64,000 nucleotides of DNA from Streptomyces sp. SUK 48 (GTDB lineage: Bacteria > Actinomycetota > Actinomycetes > Streptomycetales > Streptomycetaceae). The stretch spans positions 8,160,001 to 8,224,000 of the forward strand of contig NZ_CP045740.1 in the NCBI RefSeq assembly GCF_009650765.1, given 5' to 3'. The translations under genes were made by a program, and so were the position numbers. Positions 1 through 8,284 of the stretch are shown one piece after another. How positions within the stretch are numbered: the first letter of the stretch is position 1; the number at the start of each line of letters is the position of its first letter. The notes under the pieces are model-generated. The model was not told the DNA's origin. It searched no databases and saw only the letters and a list, made by a program, of their open reading frames with translations.

Positions 1-358
1 CGTCGAGGACGGACAGGAACCGGGCGGTGGCGCGCCGCCCGAACGGCGGGAAGCAGGGTACGGCGGTGCAGCCGGCGCGCATGATGCCGAACAGGGCGGC
101 GACGTAGTCGAGTCCGGGGTCCAGGGCGAGGATGATCCGGCCCTCGCTCAGGCCGCGCTCCTGGAGGCGGGCCGCGACGGCGGCGGCCTGGTCGGCGAGT
201 TCGCGGTAGGTCCGGTCGATCGGGTGGTCGCCGGTCCCGTCGGGCAGGAAACGGAACGCGAGGCGGTCGGGGGTCTCCTGGGCGCGGTGCTCGAGGACGT
301 GCACCAGCGAGGATCCGGCGGACGGTGGCAGCGGTCTCACAGGGATACGGCCTTTCAT
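1..358 (-). CDS. Acyl-AMP ligase (FAAL/acyl-CoA synthetase type), N-terminal part, cut by window edge
   Basis: The minus strand is open from an ATG at 358 to the window edge (about 119 residues, no stop). The protein reads like the N-terminus of an adenylate-forming ligase: TYRELADQAAAVAARLQERG, then an ALDPGLDYVAALFG segment and RAGCTAVPCFPPF, the pattern of fatty acyl-AMP ligases. Such enzymes activate a carboxylic acid with ATP and load it onto an ACP or CoA. The adenylate motifs lie outside the window, so FAAL versus acyl-CoA synthetase cannot be settled. A GTG at 340 preceded by AAAGG is an alternative start. It heads toward the left edge, directly downstream of the thioesterase gene on the same strand, so the two are probably co-transcribed. 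Confidence 0.75.
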   Translation of the reverse strand, partial: MKGRIPVRPLPPSAGSSLVHVLEHRAQETPDRLAFRFLPDGTGDHPIDRTYRELADQAAAVAARLQERGLSEGRIILALDPGLDYVAALFGIMRAGCTAVPCFPPFGRRATARFLSVLD

Positions 359-411
359 GTCGGTCTGCGGGCGGGACACGTGCGTGATCTCCGTTCGGAC
401 GCGAGGGCGCG

Positions 412-1206
412 TCACACGGCGCGGACCACCCGCAGCTGATGGGCGCTGCCCAGGTGCGTGCCCTGCACCGACCAGGCGTCCACCTGCTCGTCCACCCACC
501 CGTCGGGCCCGGCGGCGCGGGTGGTGGCCCGCAGCAGGATCCACGGGGAGGCGGCGCCGGCGAGCCCCGGTGCGGGGCGCACGGTCAGCTCCACGGTCGG
601 CACGACCGCGAGGGTGGACAGGATCGCCGCGTAGGAAGGGGCGAGCGCGTCCATCAGCAGCACGAAGCGCAGCACGTCGGGCGCCTCGTCGTCCTCCACC
701 AGCCGTACCCACGCGATCAGTTCGGGCACCGGCCCGCCCGCGTACGGGCGGGCCGCGCCGACGGGGCGGATCTCCATGCTGGTGGCGATCGGCACGAACT
801 GCGCCGGGATGGCGAACACGTCGCACTCCTCGGGCCCCGGCGCCGCGGGCGGCTCGGGGGCCACCGCCTGCCAGGAGCCCTCACCGCGGCGGGCGAACAC
901 CGCGGACGCCTCGATCGCCGGCCCCTTCTCGCTCTGCGCCAGGGCACGGACCACGCTCAGGGTCCGCCCGGCGCGCACCAGGGAACTGTCCACGGTGAAG
1001 CCGGGGTCGACGGGCCGGTCGAACCGGCCGGTGACGCTCTGCAGTTCGAGTCCGGGCGCGTGTTCGCGCATCGCGGAGGTCAGCAGGGCGAGGGCGAGAC
1101 CGCCGTGGAAGCCGCCGAAGCCGCGCAGGTGCGCGTCCGCCCGCAGCCACCCGTTCACCGGTTTTCTCAGGAGGGCTCCCGGTGTCGCCCCGTCAGTGTT
1201 CAGCAT
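412..1206 (-). CDS. Acyl-CoA thioesterase family protein (double hotdog, TesB/4HBT_3-like)
   Basis: A 264-residue protein resembling the two-hotdog acyl-CoA thioesterases. The first hotdog helix reads GGFHGGLALALLTSAM, and the C-terminus WVDEQVDAWSVQGTHLGSAH is the usual end of the second hotdog with its strand-forming sequence. Such proteins hydrolyse acyl-CoA or release acyl groups; a biosynthetic gene next to an acyl-AMP ligase suggests editing or release of an acyl intermediate (inference). The gap to the ligase is about 50 bases, so they are likely one operon. The start is uncertain: the ATG at 1206 has no clear ribosome site, and a GTG at 1158 is possible. No catalytic residue was assigned with certainty. 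Confidence 0.72.
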   Translation of the reverse strand: MLNTDGATPGALLRKPVNGWLRADAHLRGFGGFHGGLALALLTSAMREHAPGLELQSVTGRFDRPVDPGFTVDSSLVRAGRTLSVVRALAQSEKGPAIEASAVFARRGEGSWQAVAPEPPAAPGPEECDVFAIPAQFVPIATSMEIRPVGAARPYAGGPVPELIAWVRLVEDDEAPDVLRFVLLMDALAPSYAAILSTLAVVPTVELTVRPAPGLAGAASPWILLRATTRAAGPDGWVDEQVDAWSVQGTHLGSAHQLRVVRAV

Positions 1207-1500
1207 GCGAAGACAGCGTCCCGTCCGAGTGGATGGAAGAAGAGAAAAAAAATGAGGGGAGGGGGTGCCGTACGGCCGCCCCCCGGACCCGCCCGGCTGT
1301 CTGCCCGCCCGCCCGGCCGCCCGTCCGTCCGGCTCTGTGCTGTCTGCCGGGCGGGGACGGGGGGTCGTTACGGGGGATGCCGTTCGGGGGGTGCCGTTCG
1401 GGCGGGCTGTACAGGAGCCCGCCCGGGCACGAGCCGGGCCTGAACCACCCCGGCCCGGCCCCCGGCCCGGCCCCCGGCTCGGGTCCGGCCGGGGGCCGGA

Positions 1501-1531
1501 TCGGATCGGATCGGGTCGGGTCGGGGTCGGG
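1501..1531. repeat. Short tandem TCGGR repeats in a G-rich spacer
   Basis: About six copies of a five-base unit (TCGGA then TCGGG, the last ones with extra G) lie in the 350-base spacer 1207-1555. The rest of the spacer is low-complexity GGCCCC-rich sequence with self-complementary blocks at 1440-1500 that can form stems. No gene is seen in it. Confidence 0.7.
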
Positions 1532-1555
1532 GGGCGGGGTCGGGGCGGGGGTGGG

Positions 1556-2464
1556 TCAGCCGAAGAACGCGGTCAGTTCGGCCGCGACGGTCTCGGGCTG
1601 CTCCTCCACCATGTAGTTGCGGGTGTTCTTGACCTCGACGACGCGTACGTCGCTGCCGCAGGTGGGCAGGACGCGGTTCATGTAGTCGTAGAACCCGCCG
1701 TAGGCGAGACCGAGGACGGGCACGGACAGCTTGCCGTAGCCGTGGAAGTCGTCGATGTCCTGCTGGTACGCCTGGAACCATGCCTGGCTGGCGCGGATCG
1801 CCTCGGGTGTGTCGTAGCGCTGCGCGTACACCTCCCGGTCCTGCGGCAGCACGGCGTCGGGGTCGACCAGGCTCAGGCCGAGCATGTAGTCGACCATGAG
1901 GCGGTAGCGGCCGGCGAGTGCCTGTTCGGGGAAGCCGGGCACGATGTTGAAGGCGAGCCACCAGCGGTGCGGGCCCGGGTCCTCCGGCTTCGGCATCAGC
2001 CGGAAGCCCTGGTAACTGTCGTCGATGTGCGTGGTGTTGATGATCGCGACGCGGCGGGTGGCCGCCTCGTGGTTCGCGGCGTGGGCGAAGGCGACCATGG
2101 CACCGATGCCGTGCCCGGCGATGTTGATCCGCTCGTAGCCGAGGTGCTCGGCCAGGGCACGGATGTCGCCGGCCATGCTCTTCTTCTCGTAACCGGAATC
2201 GGGACGGCTGGAGCCGCCCATGCCGCGGATGTCGACCGCGACGACCCGGAAGCGCTCCGCGAGCGCCGGCATCACCTTGCGGTACTCCCACCAGGTCTCC
2301 GGCCAGCCCGGCAGCAGGAACAGCGGCTCGCCGCTCCCGCCGCTCACGTAGTGCAGCCGTACTCCGTTGACGTCGGCGTACTCGCTGGTGAAGCCGCCCT
2401 CGAGCGATGCCGCGAGTTCCTCGTCGGACGGTACGTTCGTGCCCATCGGTGTGCTCTCCCCCAT
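1556..2464 (-). CDS. Epoxide-hydrolase-like alpha/beta-hydrolase lacking its catalytic triad
   Basis: A 302-residue protein that clearly has the epoxide-hydrolase type fold: LFLLPGWPETWWEYRKVMPAL (oxyanion region), VVAVDIRGMGGSSRP, and a C-terminal EEQPETVAAELTAFF. The nucleophile elbow, normally GHDxG, reads INIAGHGIGAMVAFAHA, so the aspartate is glycine (codon GGC at about 2122-2124). The usual acid in LALGGES is replaced by LGLAYGGF, and the usual GHW histidine is NYM. All three catalytic positions are therefore gone while the scaffold is intact, which points to a recruited non-hydrolytic role rather than decay (inference). It lies 115 bases downstream of the P450 on the same strand. Start ATG at 2464; an internal ATG at residue 7 is possible. 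Confidence 0.85.
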   Translation of the reverse strand: MGESTPMGTNVPSDEELAASLEGGFTSEYADVNGVRLHYVSGGSGEPLFLLPGWPETWWEYRKVMPALAERFRVVAVDIRGMGGSSRPDSGYEKKSMAGDIRALAEHLGYERINIAGHGIGAMVAFAHAANHEAATRRVAIINTTHIDDSYQGFRLMPKPEDPGPHRWWLAFNIVPGFPEQALAGRYRLMVDYMLGLSLVDPDAVLPQDREVYAQRYDTPEAIRASQAWFQAYQQDIDDFHGYGKLSVPVLGLAYGGFYDYMNRVLPTCGSDVRVVEVKNTRNYMVEEQPETVAAELTAFFG

Positions 2465-2579
2465 CAGTGTGTTCTTCCTCGTCGCCGCGGTACGGGACGC
2501 GCCCGCCCTGCGGCGGGATGCCCCCCTGGTGGCTCACCCCCCTTCGGGGGCTCGTGCCCGCCCCCGGGAGGTGAGCCGG

Positions 2580-3812
2580 TCACCCGGCGGTGACCGGCAG
2601 CCGGCCGTGGCCGCGCTGGACGATCTGGTCGCGGAACGTCGCCGCCCCGGCGAGCTTCAGTGCGGGCAGCCGCCGCAGCAGCAGCGGTACGGCCGTCTCC
2701 GCGGACATCCGGGCCAGTGCCGCGCCCAGGCAGAAGTGGGCGCCGCCGCTGAAGGTGAGCGGGCTGTTGCCGGTGCGGGCGGGGTCGAAGACGCCCGGGT
2801 CGGTGAAGCGGCGCGGGTCGCGGTTGCCGGCGGCGATGAGCAGGGTCAGCGGCACGCCCTTGGCGACCTTGACGCCGAAGAAGTCCAGGTCGCGTGAGGC
2901 GACGCGGTTCAGGATCTGGGCGGCCGGCTCGAAACGCAGGGTCTCGTCGGTGAAGCCGGCCGCGAAGTCCGCCTCGGTGCGCAGCCGTTCACCCTCGGCG
3001 GGGTGCTCCAGGGCGAGGCGGACCATGTTGCTGAGCAGGTCCTGGGGTGCCTCGGTGGCGGCGACCAGCAGCAGCATGAGGTTGGCGACCAGCTCGGTCT
3101 CGCTCAGTTCCCCGCCCGCGTCACGGGCCGCGGTGAAGGCGCTGGTCAGGTCGGTGGTGGGCTGTGCCCGGCGGCGGGCGACCAGGTCGTGGAAGTAGCC
3201 GGCGAGGCGTTCCATCGCCGCGTCCCCGGCGGTGAGCTGGCCCATGTCGCGGATCGGTTCCAGGGCCAGCGTGATGTCGCCGACGTCGCCGCGGAAGGTG
3301 TCGTGGTCCTCGTCGGGGATGCCGAGGAGTTCCCCGATGACCCCGGCGGCCATCGGGAAGGAGAACTCCGCGACCAGGTCGACCTCCCGCCCGTCCGCGG
3401 CGAGGCGGGCGACCCGCTCGACGGCGCGGGCGGCCCGGCGTTCGACCAGGGGCCGCCACGCCTCCACACCGCGCGCGGAGAAGGCGCTGGAGAAGAACCG
3501 CCGGTAGCGCTCGTGGTCCGGGTCGTTGGAGAACAGCATGTTCTTCGTCAGCCAGGACCAGGAGGCGTGCTCGCGCCAGCCGGGCAGCCGTACGTCCTGG
3601 ACGGCGGCGTCGGTCGACAGCAGGTCCGCCTCGCGCAGTGCCCGCGCGCATTCGGCATGGCCGGTGACGAAGAGGTGGGCGCCGCCCACGTCGACGACCG
3701 GTCCGTGGGCCCGCATCTGCTCGTACAGGGGGTAGGGGTCCTGTTTGCCCTCGAAGGACAGCAGACGGCCCATCACGTCGATCGGGTCCGCCAGGGTTTT
3801 GGTGGGGCTCAC
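2580..3812 (-). CDS. Cytochrome P450
   Basis: A bacterial class P450 of about 410 residues. The haem loop is FSGGAHFCLGAALAR, the ExxR motif is ETLR, and the I-helix reads LMLLLVAATEAPQD. The conserved acid is present but the usual threonine pair of (A/G)GxET(T) is replaced by Ala-Pro, an uncommon change also known from EryF-like P450s, which use substrate to assist proton delivery. The start was chosen at GTG 3812, five bases after a CGGAG site; an upstream ATG at 3845 has no such site. A 9-bp hairpin (2576-2597) overlaps the stop codon. The gene follows a 0.55-kb non-coding promoter region and is probably the first gene of the hydrolase-thioesterase-ligase series. Confidence 0.92.
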   Translation of the reverse strand: MSPTKTLADPIDVMGRLLSFEGKQDPYPLYEQMRAHGPVVDVGGAHLFVTGHAECARALREADLLSTDAAVQDVRLPGWREHASWSWLTKNMLFSNDPDHERYRRFFSSAFSARGVEAWRPLVERRAARAVERVARLAADGREVDLVAEFSFPMAAGVIGELLGIPDEDHDTFRGDVGDITLALEPIRDMGQLTAGDAAMERLAGYFHDLVARRRAQPTTDLTSAFTAARDAGGELSETELVANLMLLLVAATEAPQDLLSNMVRLALEHPAEGERLRTEADFAAGFTDETLRFEPAAQILNRVASRDLDFFGVKVAKGVPLTLLIAAGNRDPRRFTDPGVFDPARTGNSPLTFSGGAHFCLGAALARMSAETAVPLLLRRLPALKLAGAATFRDQIVQRGHGRLPVTAG

Positions 3813-4384
3813 TCTCACTCCGGGTATTCGACGGCAGCCGGGCATGCGGTGCGTGCGGTACGGGGGTGGTGTCCTTCAGAGCGGTACAGGGCGAGTTCGG
3901 TGAATACCGGTGGTGCGCGGTGCATCAGCGTGTCCGAGGCAGGTGATCCGGCCGGGCACGTGGTTCGCGGTGCTAATGGTGCAGAGCCCTAACTCCGAAG
4001 GGCTCTCTGTACTCGTTGTACGCCGTCGAGTTGGAATGTCCAACTCGATTGTTCGAGCGACAATAACAATCTTCGTCGCCCCCCGGCAATCCCCGCGATC
4101 AGCGGATACGCAAGAGTTACGCGCCGGTAAGGTCATGTCCGCCGGGAAGGCGTGTCGGCGGTGCCAAACCGCCGCGCCGGGGCCGTGAACACGCGGACGG
4201 AATACGGCAGTCCGCCTCCGCGGGAAGCAAAGACACCGTTGTCGGCGCCCCGTTGCGGCATTACCGGTGTGGCGTACGTCATGTCTCCATGTGTCGAACG
4301 GATGTGACGGCGTGAATCCCCGGTGCGCTCCATGCGCCGAACGCGCCGCGCGAAAACGGAATTCGGTGCCGCGGTTCCCGGAAA
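3813..4384. other. Regulatory spacer upstream of the P450, no gene
   Basis: No credible gene is present; the open frames here have arginine/proline-rich composition. The stretch is less GC-rich than the genes and holds several dyads: a GTAC-N5-GTAC pair near 4012, the main palindrome at 4027-4047, and ATTGT-N7-ACAAT at 4048-4064. It probably contains the promoter for the leftward P450 operon. Confidence 0.6.
4027..4047. promoter_or_regulatory. Operator-like palindrome CGAGTTGGA-N3-TCCAACTCG
   Basis: A perfect 9-bp inverted repeat with a 3-base centre, about 215 bases upstream of the P450 start. Its core GAGTTGGAAT/TCCAACT is repeated just before the exporter gene (6161-6172), so both are probably bound by one regulator, of TetR or MarR type by look. 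The regulator itself is not obvious among the adjacent genes. Confidence 0.6.
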
Positions 4385-4423
4385 AAGCTGACGGCCGGTC
4401 AGATCGGGTGATCTGACCGGCCG
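4385..4423 (-). terminator. Intrinsic terminator for the exporter gene
   Basis: A perfect 14-bp stem (4392-4405 with 4410-4423) and a four-base GGGT loop is followed, reading leftward on the minus strand, by a short stretch ending in CTTTTT. It stands about 240 bases past the stop of the exporter gene and would stop leftward transcription before the P450 promoter region. Confidence 0.8.
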
Positions 4424-4664
4424 CCGGCCCCCTCGGCCCGGCCCCCGTCGCGCCCGGCTCCTGTCGGGTGCGGTCCCAGCCGCGGTGCGGCTCCTGGCGT
4501 GGCGCGGTTCCTGGCGTGGCGCGGCTCTCGCCGGGCCCGGCCCGGGCCGGGGCGTCGGGGTCCGGGCCCGAGGGGGCCGGGCCGGGGCCGGGCGTCCTCA
4601 CGCGCCGTCCGCGGCGCCTTGCTCGCCCCGGCGGGCGGCCCGAGGGGGCGGTGGCGGCGCGCCG

Positions 4665-6143
4665 TTACGCCCCGCCGGCGTCCCCGGCCGCCCGGCCGGC
4701 TCCTGCGTCCCCGGCGGGTTGTGCGGGCGGGGTGGGGCGGGGGGTTTTGCCGACGGTGCCGACGAAGAGGCAGGCGATCGCGGCGGCCGCGGTGGCGCCC
4801 AGGGTCATCTCCCAGCCCCGGTCGAAGGCGTCCGCCGGGTGGGCGGCGCCGGAGCCCATGGTGGCCACCAGCAGGGAGATGCCGAGGACGGTGCCGGCCT
4901 GGCGGGCCATGGTGATGACGCCGGAGCCGGTGGAGAAGCTCTGCGGCGGCAGGCCGGAGACGCCGGCGCTGATCAGCGTGGGCAGGGTCAGGCCGACGCC
5001 GATGCCGGTGAGGAGCATGCCGGGCAGCATCCCGCCCGCGTAGCCGGCGTCCGGCGAGAGCCGCACCAGCCACCAGGCGATGCCCGCGCCGAAGACGACG
5101 CACCCGGCGAAGGCGACCACGCTGGAGCCGAAGCGGTGGATGACCGGCCCGATGCTCATGGCCAGCGCCGGCGGCAGCAGCGTCCCGGGGAAGATCGCGA
5201 GCCCGGTCCGCACCGCCGACCAGTGCCACACGTCCTGGCACCACAGCACCGTCGACAGCAGCATGGCCGCGAAGGCGACGGCGAACAGCACGTTGGAGAA
5301 CGAGGACGGGCTGAAACCGCGGAACTTGAACAGCGGCAGCGGCAGCACCGGCGAGGCGTGGCGGGCGGAACGCACCGTGAACCAGACCAGCCCCAGCACC
5401 CCGAGCACCAGCGCGCCCAGGAACTTCTCCGACGCCCAGCCCCAGTCGTCGCCCTTGACCAGGCCGAGCGCGACCAGGGCGATGGACACGGTCAGCACGG
5501 CGGCACCGAGCACGTCCGCCCGCGGCAGGTCCCGGGAGGGAACCCGCGGCAGCACCCGCAGCCCGCCCAGCAGCGCGGCCACCCCGATCGGCACGTTCAC
5601 CAGGAACACCCAGTGCCAGCTCAGATCGGTCAGCAGCCCGCCCAGCACCGGACCCAGCGCACTGGCCACACCGCTGATCGCCGTCCACCCGCGCACCGAC
5701 GCGAGCCGCTTGTCCGGCGGAGCGGTCGCCAGCAGCAGACCCAGCGAGGAGGGGATCAGCATCGCCGCGCCGACCGCCTGCAGCACCCGCGCCCCGACCA
5801 GGAACCAGATCCCCGGCGCCAGCGCGCACAGCACCGAGGAGAGCGTGAACAGCACGATGCCCGACAGATAGGCGGTCCGCGGGTTGACCCGGTCCGCGAG
5901 ATTGCCCGCCGGCACCAGCAGCGCCGCGAACACCACCGCGTACGCGTTCAGCACCCACGACAGGGACGCCAGCGACGTCCCCGAGAACTGGTGCCCGATG
6001 TCCGGCAGCGCCACATTGACGATGAACACGTCCAGGTTGGCCATCGCCACCCCGGCGGCGATCACCGTGAAGACCACCCCGAGCCGCGGTCGTTCCTCCG
6101 GAGGACTGAGGGTGCCGGCGGTCCGGCCGTCAGGGAGGCTCAT
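4665..6143 (-). CDS. DHA2-family (EmrB/QacA type) drug exporter, 14 membrane helices
   Basis: A 492-residue major-facilitator protein. It begins with a short cytoplasmic tail, then hydrophobic segments throughout. MANLDVFIVNVALPDI is the TM1 signature of the DHA2 family, WVLNAYAVVFAALLVPAGNLADR carries motif A after TM2, and the segment LVGARVLQAVGAAMLIPSS is typical of the next pair. The length suits 14 helices. It should export a small molecule by proton antiport, presumably the product or an inhibitor connected with this locus. The operator palindrome at 6161-6172 sits 18 bases ahead of the ATG at 6143, so the gene is likely repressed and induced by ligand. The C-terminus is Gly/Ala/Asp-rich. 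Confidence 0.93.
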   Translation of the reverse strand: MSLPDGRTAGTLSPPEERPRLGVVFTVIAAGVAMANLDVFIVNVALPDIGHQFSGTSLASLSWVLNAYAVVFAALLVPAGNLADRVNPRTAYLSGIVLFTLSSVLCALAPGIWFLVGARVLQAVGAAMLIPSSLGLLLATAPPDKRLASVRGWTAISGVASALGPVLGGLLTDLSWHWVFLVNVPIGVAALLGGLRVLPRVPSRDLPRADVLGAAVLTVSIALVALGLVKGDDWGWASEKFLGALVLGVLGLVWFTVRSARHASPVLPLPLFKFRGFSPSSFSNVLFAVAFAAMLLSTVLWCQDVWHWSAVRTGLAIFPGTLLPPALAMSIGPVIHRFGSSVVAFAGCVVFGAGIAWWLVRLSPDAGYAGGMLPGMLLTGIGVGLTLPTLISAGVSGLPPQSFSTGSGVITMARQAGTVLGISLLVATMGSGAAHPADAFDRGWEMTLGATAAAAIACLFVGTVGKTPRPTPPAQPAGDAGAGRAAGDAGGA

Positions 6144-6160
6144 GTTCGTCCCATCTCAGT

Positions 6161-6172
6161 TTGGAATTCCAA
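6161..6172. promoter_or_regulatory. Operator-like palindrome TTGGAATTCCAA before the exporter
   Basis: A perfect 12-bp palindrome, flanked by AGT and CTC, 18 bases before the exporter start. Read on the minus strand it gives GAGTTGGAATTCCAAACT, the same core as the palindrome at 4027-4047. Its position over the likely ribosome-binding and start region suits a repressor site. Confidence 0.65.
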
Positions 6173-6420
6173 CTCACTTGCGCAGTGAAGCTAGCAACGA
6201 ACGAACACGCGCGGCAACGCCCGCCGGTGCGCTGTGACGCGTTCCTCTTCCGGCACGTCAGACAGCCCCCGCCCGCACCATGACGACCCGTCAGGCGGCG
6301 CGGGGCGCCCTCGCGAACCCACCGGCACCCCCGCCCCTCCCGCCCCCTCCGCCGTCCCGCGGCGCCTGGGGCGCTCGCCTATCCGGTCGCCGCCCCGGCC
6401 GTACGTGCGACAGGATCGGG

Positions 6421-6476
6421 CAGCACGGCAGCACGGCAGCACGGCAGCACGGCAGCACGGCAGCACGGCAGCACGG
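6421..6476. repeat. Octamer tandem repeat (CAGCACGG) x7
   Basis: Seven exact head-to-tail copies of CAGCACGG. The eight-base unit would shift reading frame with each copy gained or lost. It lies at the distal end of the broken MerR gene. Confidence 0.95.
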
Positions 6477-6499
6477 CGGCTGACGCCGGGCGCGGAGAC

Positions 6500-6864
6500 G
6501 GGCGGAGAATGATGATCACGGCGACCCGGTCGGCGGAGGTCACCTCCGTGTGCGGGGCCTGCGGCGGCGTATCGGTCCGGGACCTGGGCCAGTTCGTCGA
6601 GCGGGACCTGCTGCGCCGGGGCGTCGAGGCAGACGGCGATGGTGTCCAGCCCCGGCCCCAGGCCGCGCAGCGCCGGCACCCGGTAGGGGCGTACGAGGTC
6701 GTCCTCGGTGTACTCCCGGTGCCCGCCCGGGGTGCGCCGCGAGGGCTGAGCAGGCCGATGGTGTCCCAGTGGTGCGGCGTGCGCACGGTCAGTCCGCCGG
6801 CCCGCGCGAGCCGGCCCACTCTCCAGGTCGCGGAAGTGGTCAGGGAGCCACGACGCGTCCTCAC
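6500..6864 (-). pseudogene. MerR-family regulator, frameshifted remnant
   Basis: The N-terminal HTH (WRVGRLARAGGLTVRTPHHW, then DTIGLLSP) is in one frame and its continuation (SRRTPGGHREYTEDDLVRPY, then RVPALRGLG) in another. A one-base loss in the AGCCC run near 6744-6746 joins them. Several leucines conserved in the family are proline here (TPHHW, VRPYRVPAL), another mark of decay, and no effector domain is recognisable after about residue 85. It would have faced the flavin monooxygenase gene at 7110 and may once have controlled it. Confidence 0.7.
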
Positions 6865-7109
6865 ACCGCGCGAGGTTCAACCCCCGCCGGGGCGAGGCTC
6901 GCGGGACATCACCCCTGCTGCGCGAACGGGCCGCCCCTCTTCGGCCGCTTTGCGGCCGGCGCGGGTGTCGGCCCGTTGTCGGTGCTGTCGCCGGCCTGTC
7001 GGTGAACTGTCGACGCCCGCCCGGACAGTGGAGCCCACCGGACACCGGCCCCGCGCCGGGCCCCGGTCACCGCAGCGCCTGACGACACGACGGGAAGGAC
7101 CCCCCTCTC

Positions 7110-8240
7110 ATGACCACGGATGTCACCATCATCGGTGCCGGACTCGGCGGCCTCACCCTCGCCCGTGTCCTGCACCTGCACCGCATACCGGTCACCGTCT
7201 ACGAGGCGGAACCCTCACCGGCCGCCCGCGCACAGGGCGGACTGCTCGACATCCACGACTACAACGGCCAGCTGGCCCTGGAGACAGCCGGTTTGACGGA
7301 CGAGTTCCGGGCCGTCGTCCTGGAGGGCCGGCAGGCGATGCGGGTCCTGCGCACGGACGGGTCCGTCCTGTTCGAGCAGAGCGACGACGGCACCGGCACA
7401 CGCCCCGAGGTGCAGCGCGGCGAACTGCGGCGGGTCCTCCTCGACTCGCTGCCGCCCGGCACCGTCCGCTGGGGCCGCAAGGTCACCCGCGCCCGCGCCC
7501 TGGGCGGGGGCCGCCACGAGGTGGCCTTCGCCGACGGCACGCGCGTGGACACACACCTGCTGGTCGGCGCGGACGGCGCCTGGTCCCGCGTCCGCCCCCT
7601 GCTCACCGCGGCCGTGCCCGCATACACCGGCAGGTCGGTCGTGGAGACCTACCTGTACGACGCCGCGACCCGCCACCCGGCCACCGCGAAGGCGGTCGGC
7701 GGCGGCTCGATGATCGTGCCCACACGGGGCCGGGAGATCTTCGCCCACCGGGAGCGCGACGACACCCTGCACGCCTACGTCGGCCTGACCCGCGATCAGG
7801 ACTGGTTCGCCGCCGTCGACTTCACCGACCCCGCAGCGGCCGCCGCGCGGATCGCGGCCGAGTTCTCCGGCTGGGCGCCGGAACTCACCGCGCTGATCAC
7901 CGCCACCGACACCGCCCCGGCCCTGCGCCTCCTGCACGCCCTGCCGGCCGGCACCCGCTGGGACCGCGTCCCCGGCGTGACCCTCCTCGGCGACGCCGCG
8001 CACCTCGCCGCTCCCAACGGCGAGGGCGCCAACCTGGCCATGCTCGACGGCGCCGAACTCGGCCGGGCGCTGGCCGCCCGCCCCGCCGACACGCAGGCCG
8101 CGCTCGCCGCCTACGAGCAGGCCATGTTCGAACGCGCCCGGGAGTCCGACCAGATCCTCGGCCTGGACCCCGGCGACCTCACGGCCGAGGACCTGGCCGC
8201 CGCGTTCACCCGCGAGTCCGCCCGCCACGAACAGCCCTGA
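7110..8240 (+). CDS. TetX-like FAD-dependent monooxygenase
   Basis: A 376-residue PHBH-fold flavoprotein. The N-terminal FAD-binding GxGxxG is VTIIGAGLGGLTLARVL, the ribose-binding region reads GGLLDIHDYNGQLAL (close to the Tet(X) pattern), the mid DG motif is LLVGADGAWSRVRPL, and the GD motif is VTLLGDAAHLAAPNGEGANL. Such enzymes hydroxylate aromatic or tetracycline-like substrates with NADPH and oxygen; it may inactivate a drug or tailor a metabolite. A GGGAAGGA site precedes the ATG. The divergent neighbour is the broken MerR gene. The substrate cannot be read from the sequence. Confidence 0.88.
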   Translation: MTTDVTIIGAGLGGLTLARVLHLHRIPVTVYEAEPSPAARAQGGLLDIHDYNGQLALETAGLTDEFRAVVLEGRQAMRVLRTDGSVLFEQSDDGTGTRPEVQRGELRRVLLDSLPPGTVRWGRKVTRARALGGGRHEVAFADGTRVDTHLLVGADGAWSRVRPLLTAAVPAYTGRSVVETYLYDAATRHPATAKAVGGGSMIVPTRGREIFAHRERDDTLHAYVGLTRDQDWFAAVDFTDPAAAAARIAAEFSGWAPELTALITATDTAPALRLLHALPAGTRWDRVPGVTLLGDAAHLAAPNGEGANLAMLDGAELGRALAARPADTQAALAAYEQAMFERARESDQILGLDPGDLTAEDLAAAFTRESARHEQP

Positions 8241-8284
8241 CCCCCGGGGAGGCTCCGGTCCGGGCCGCGCGCCCGGACCGGGAA

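Noticed and set aside
3876..4601. 241-codon minus-strand open frame upstream of the P450
   Set aside because: It crosses the terminator hairpin and the operator palindrome, has an Arg/Pro/Thr-rich composition and no family likeness.
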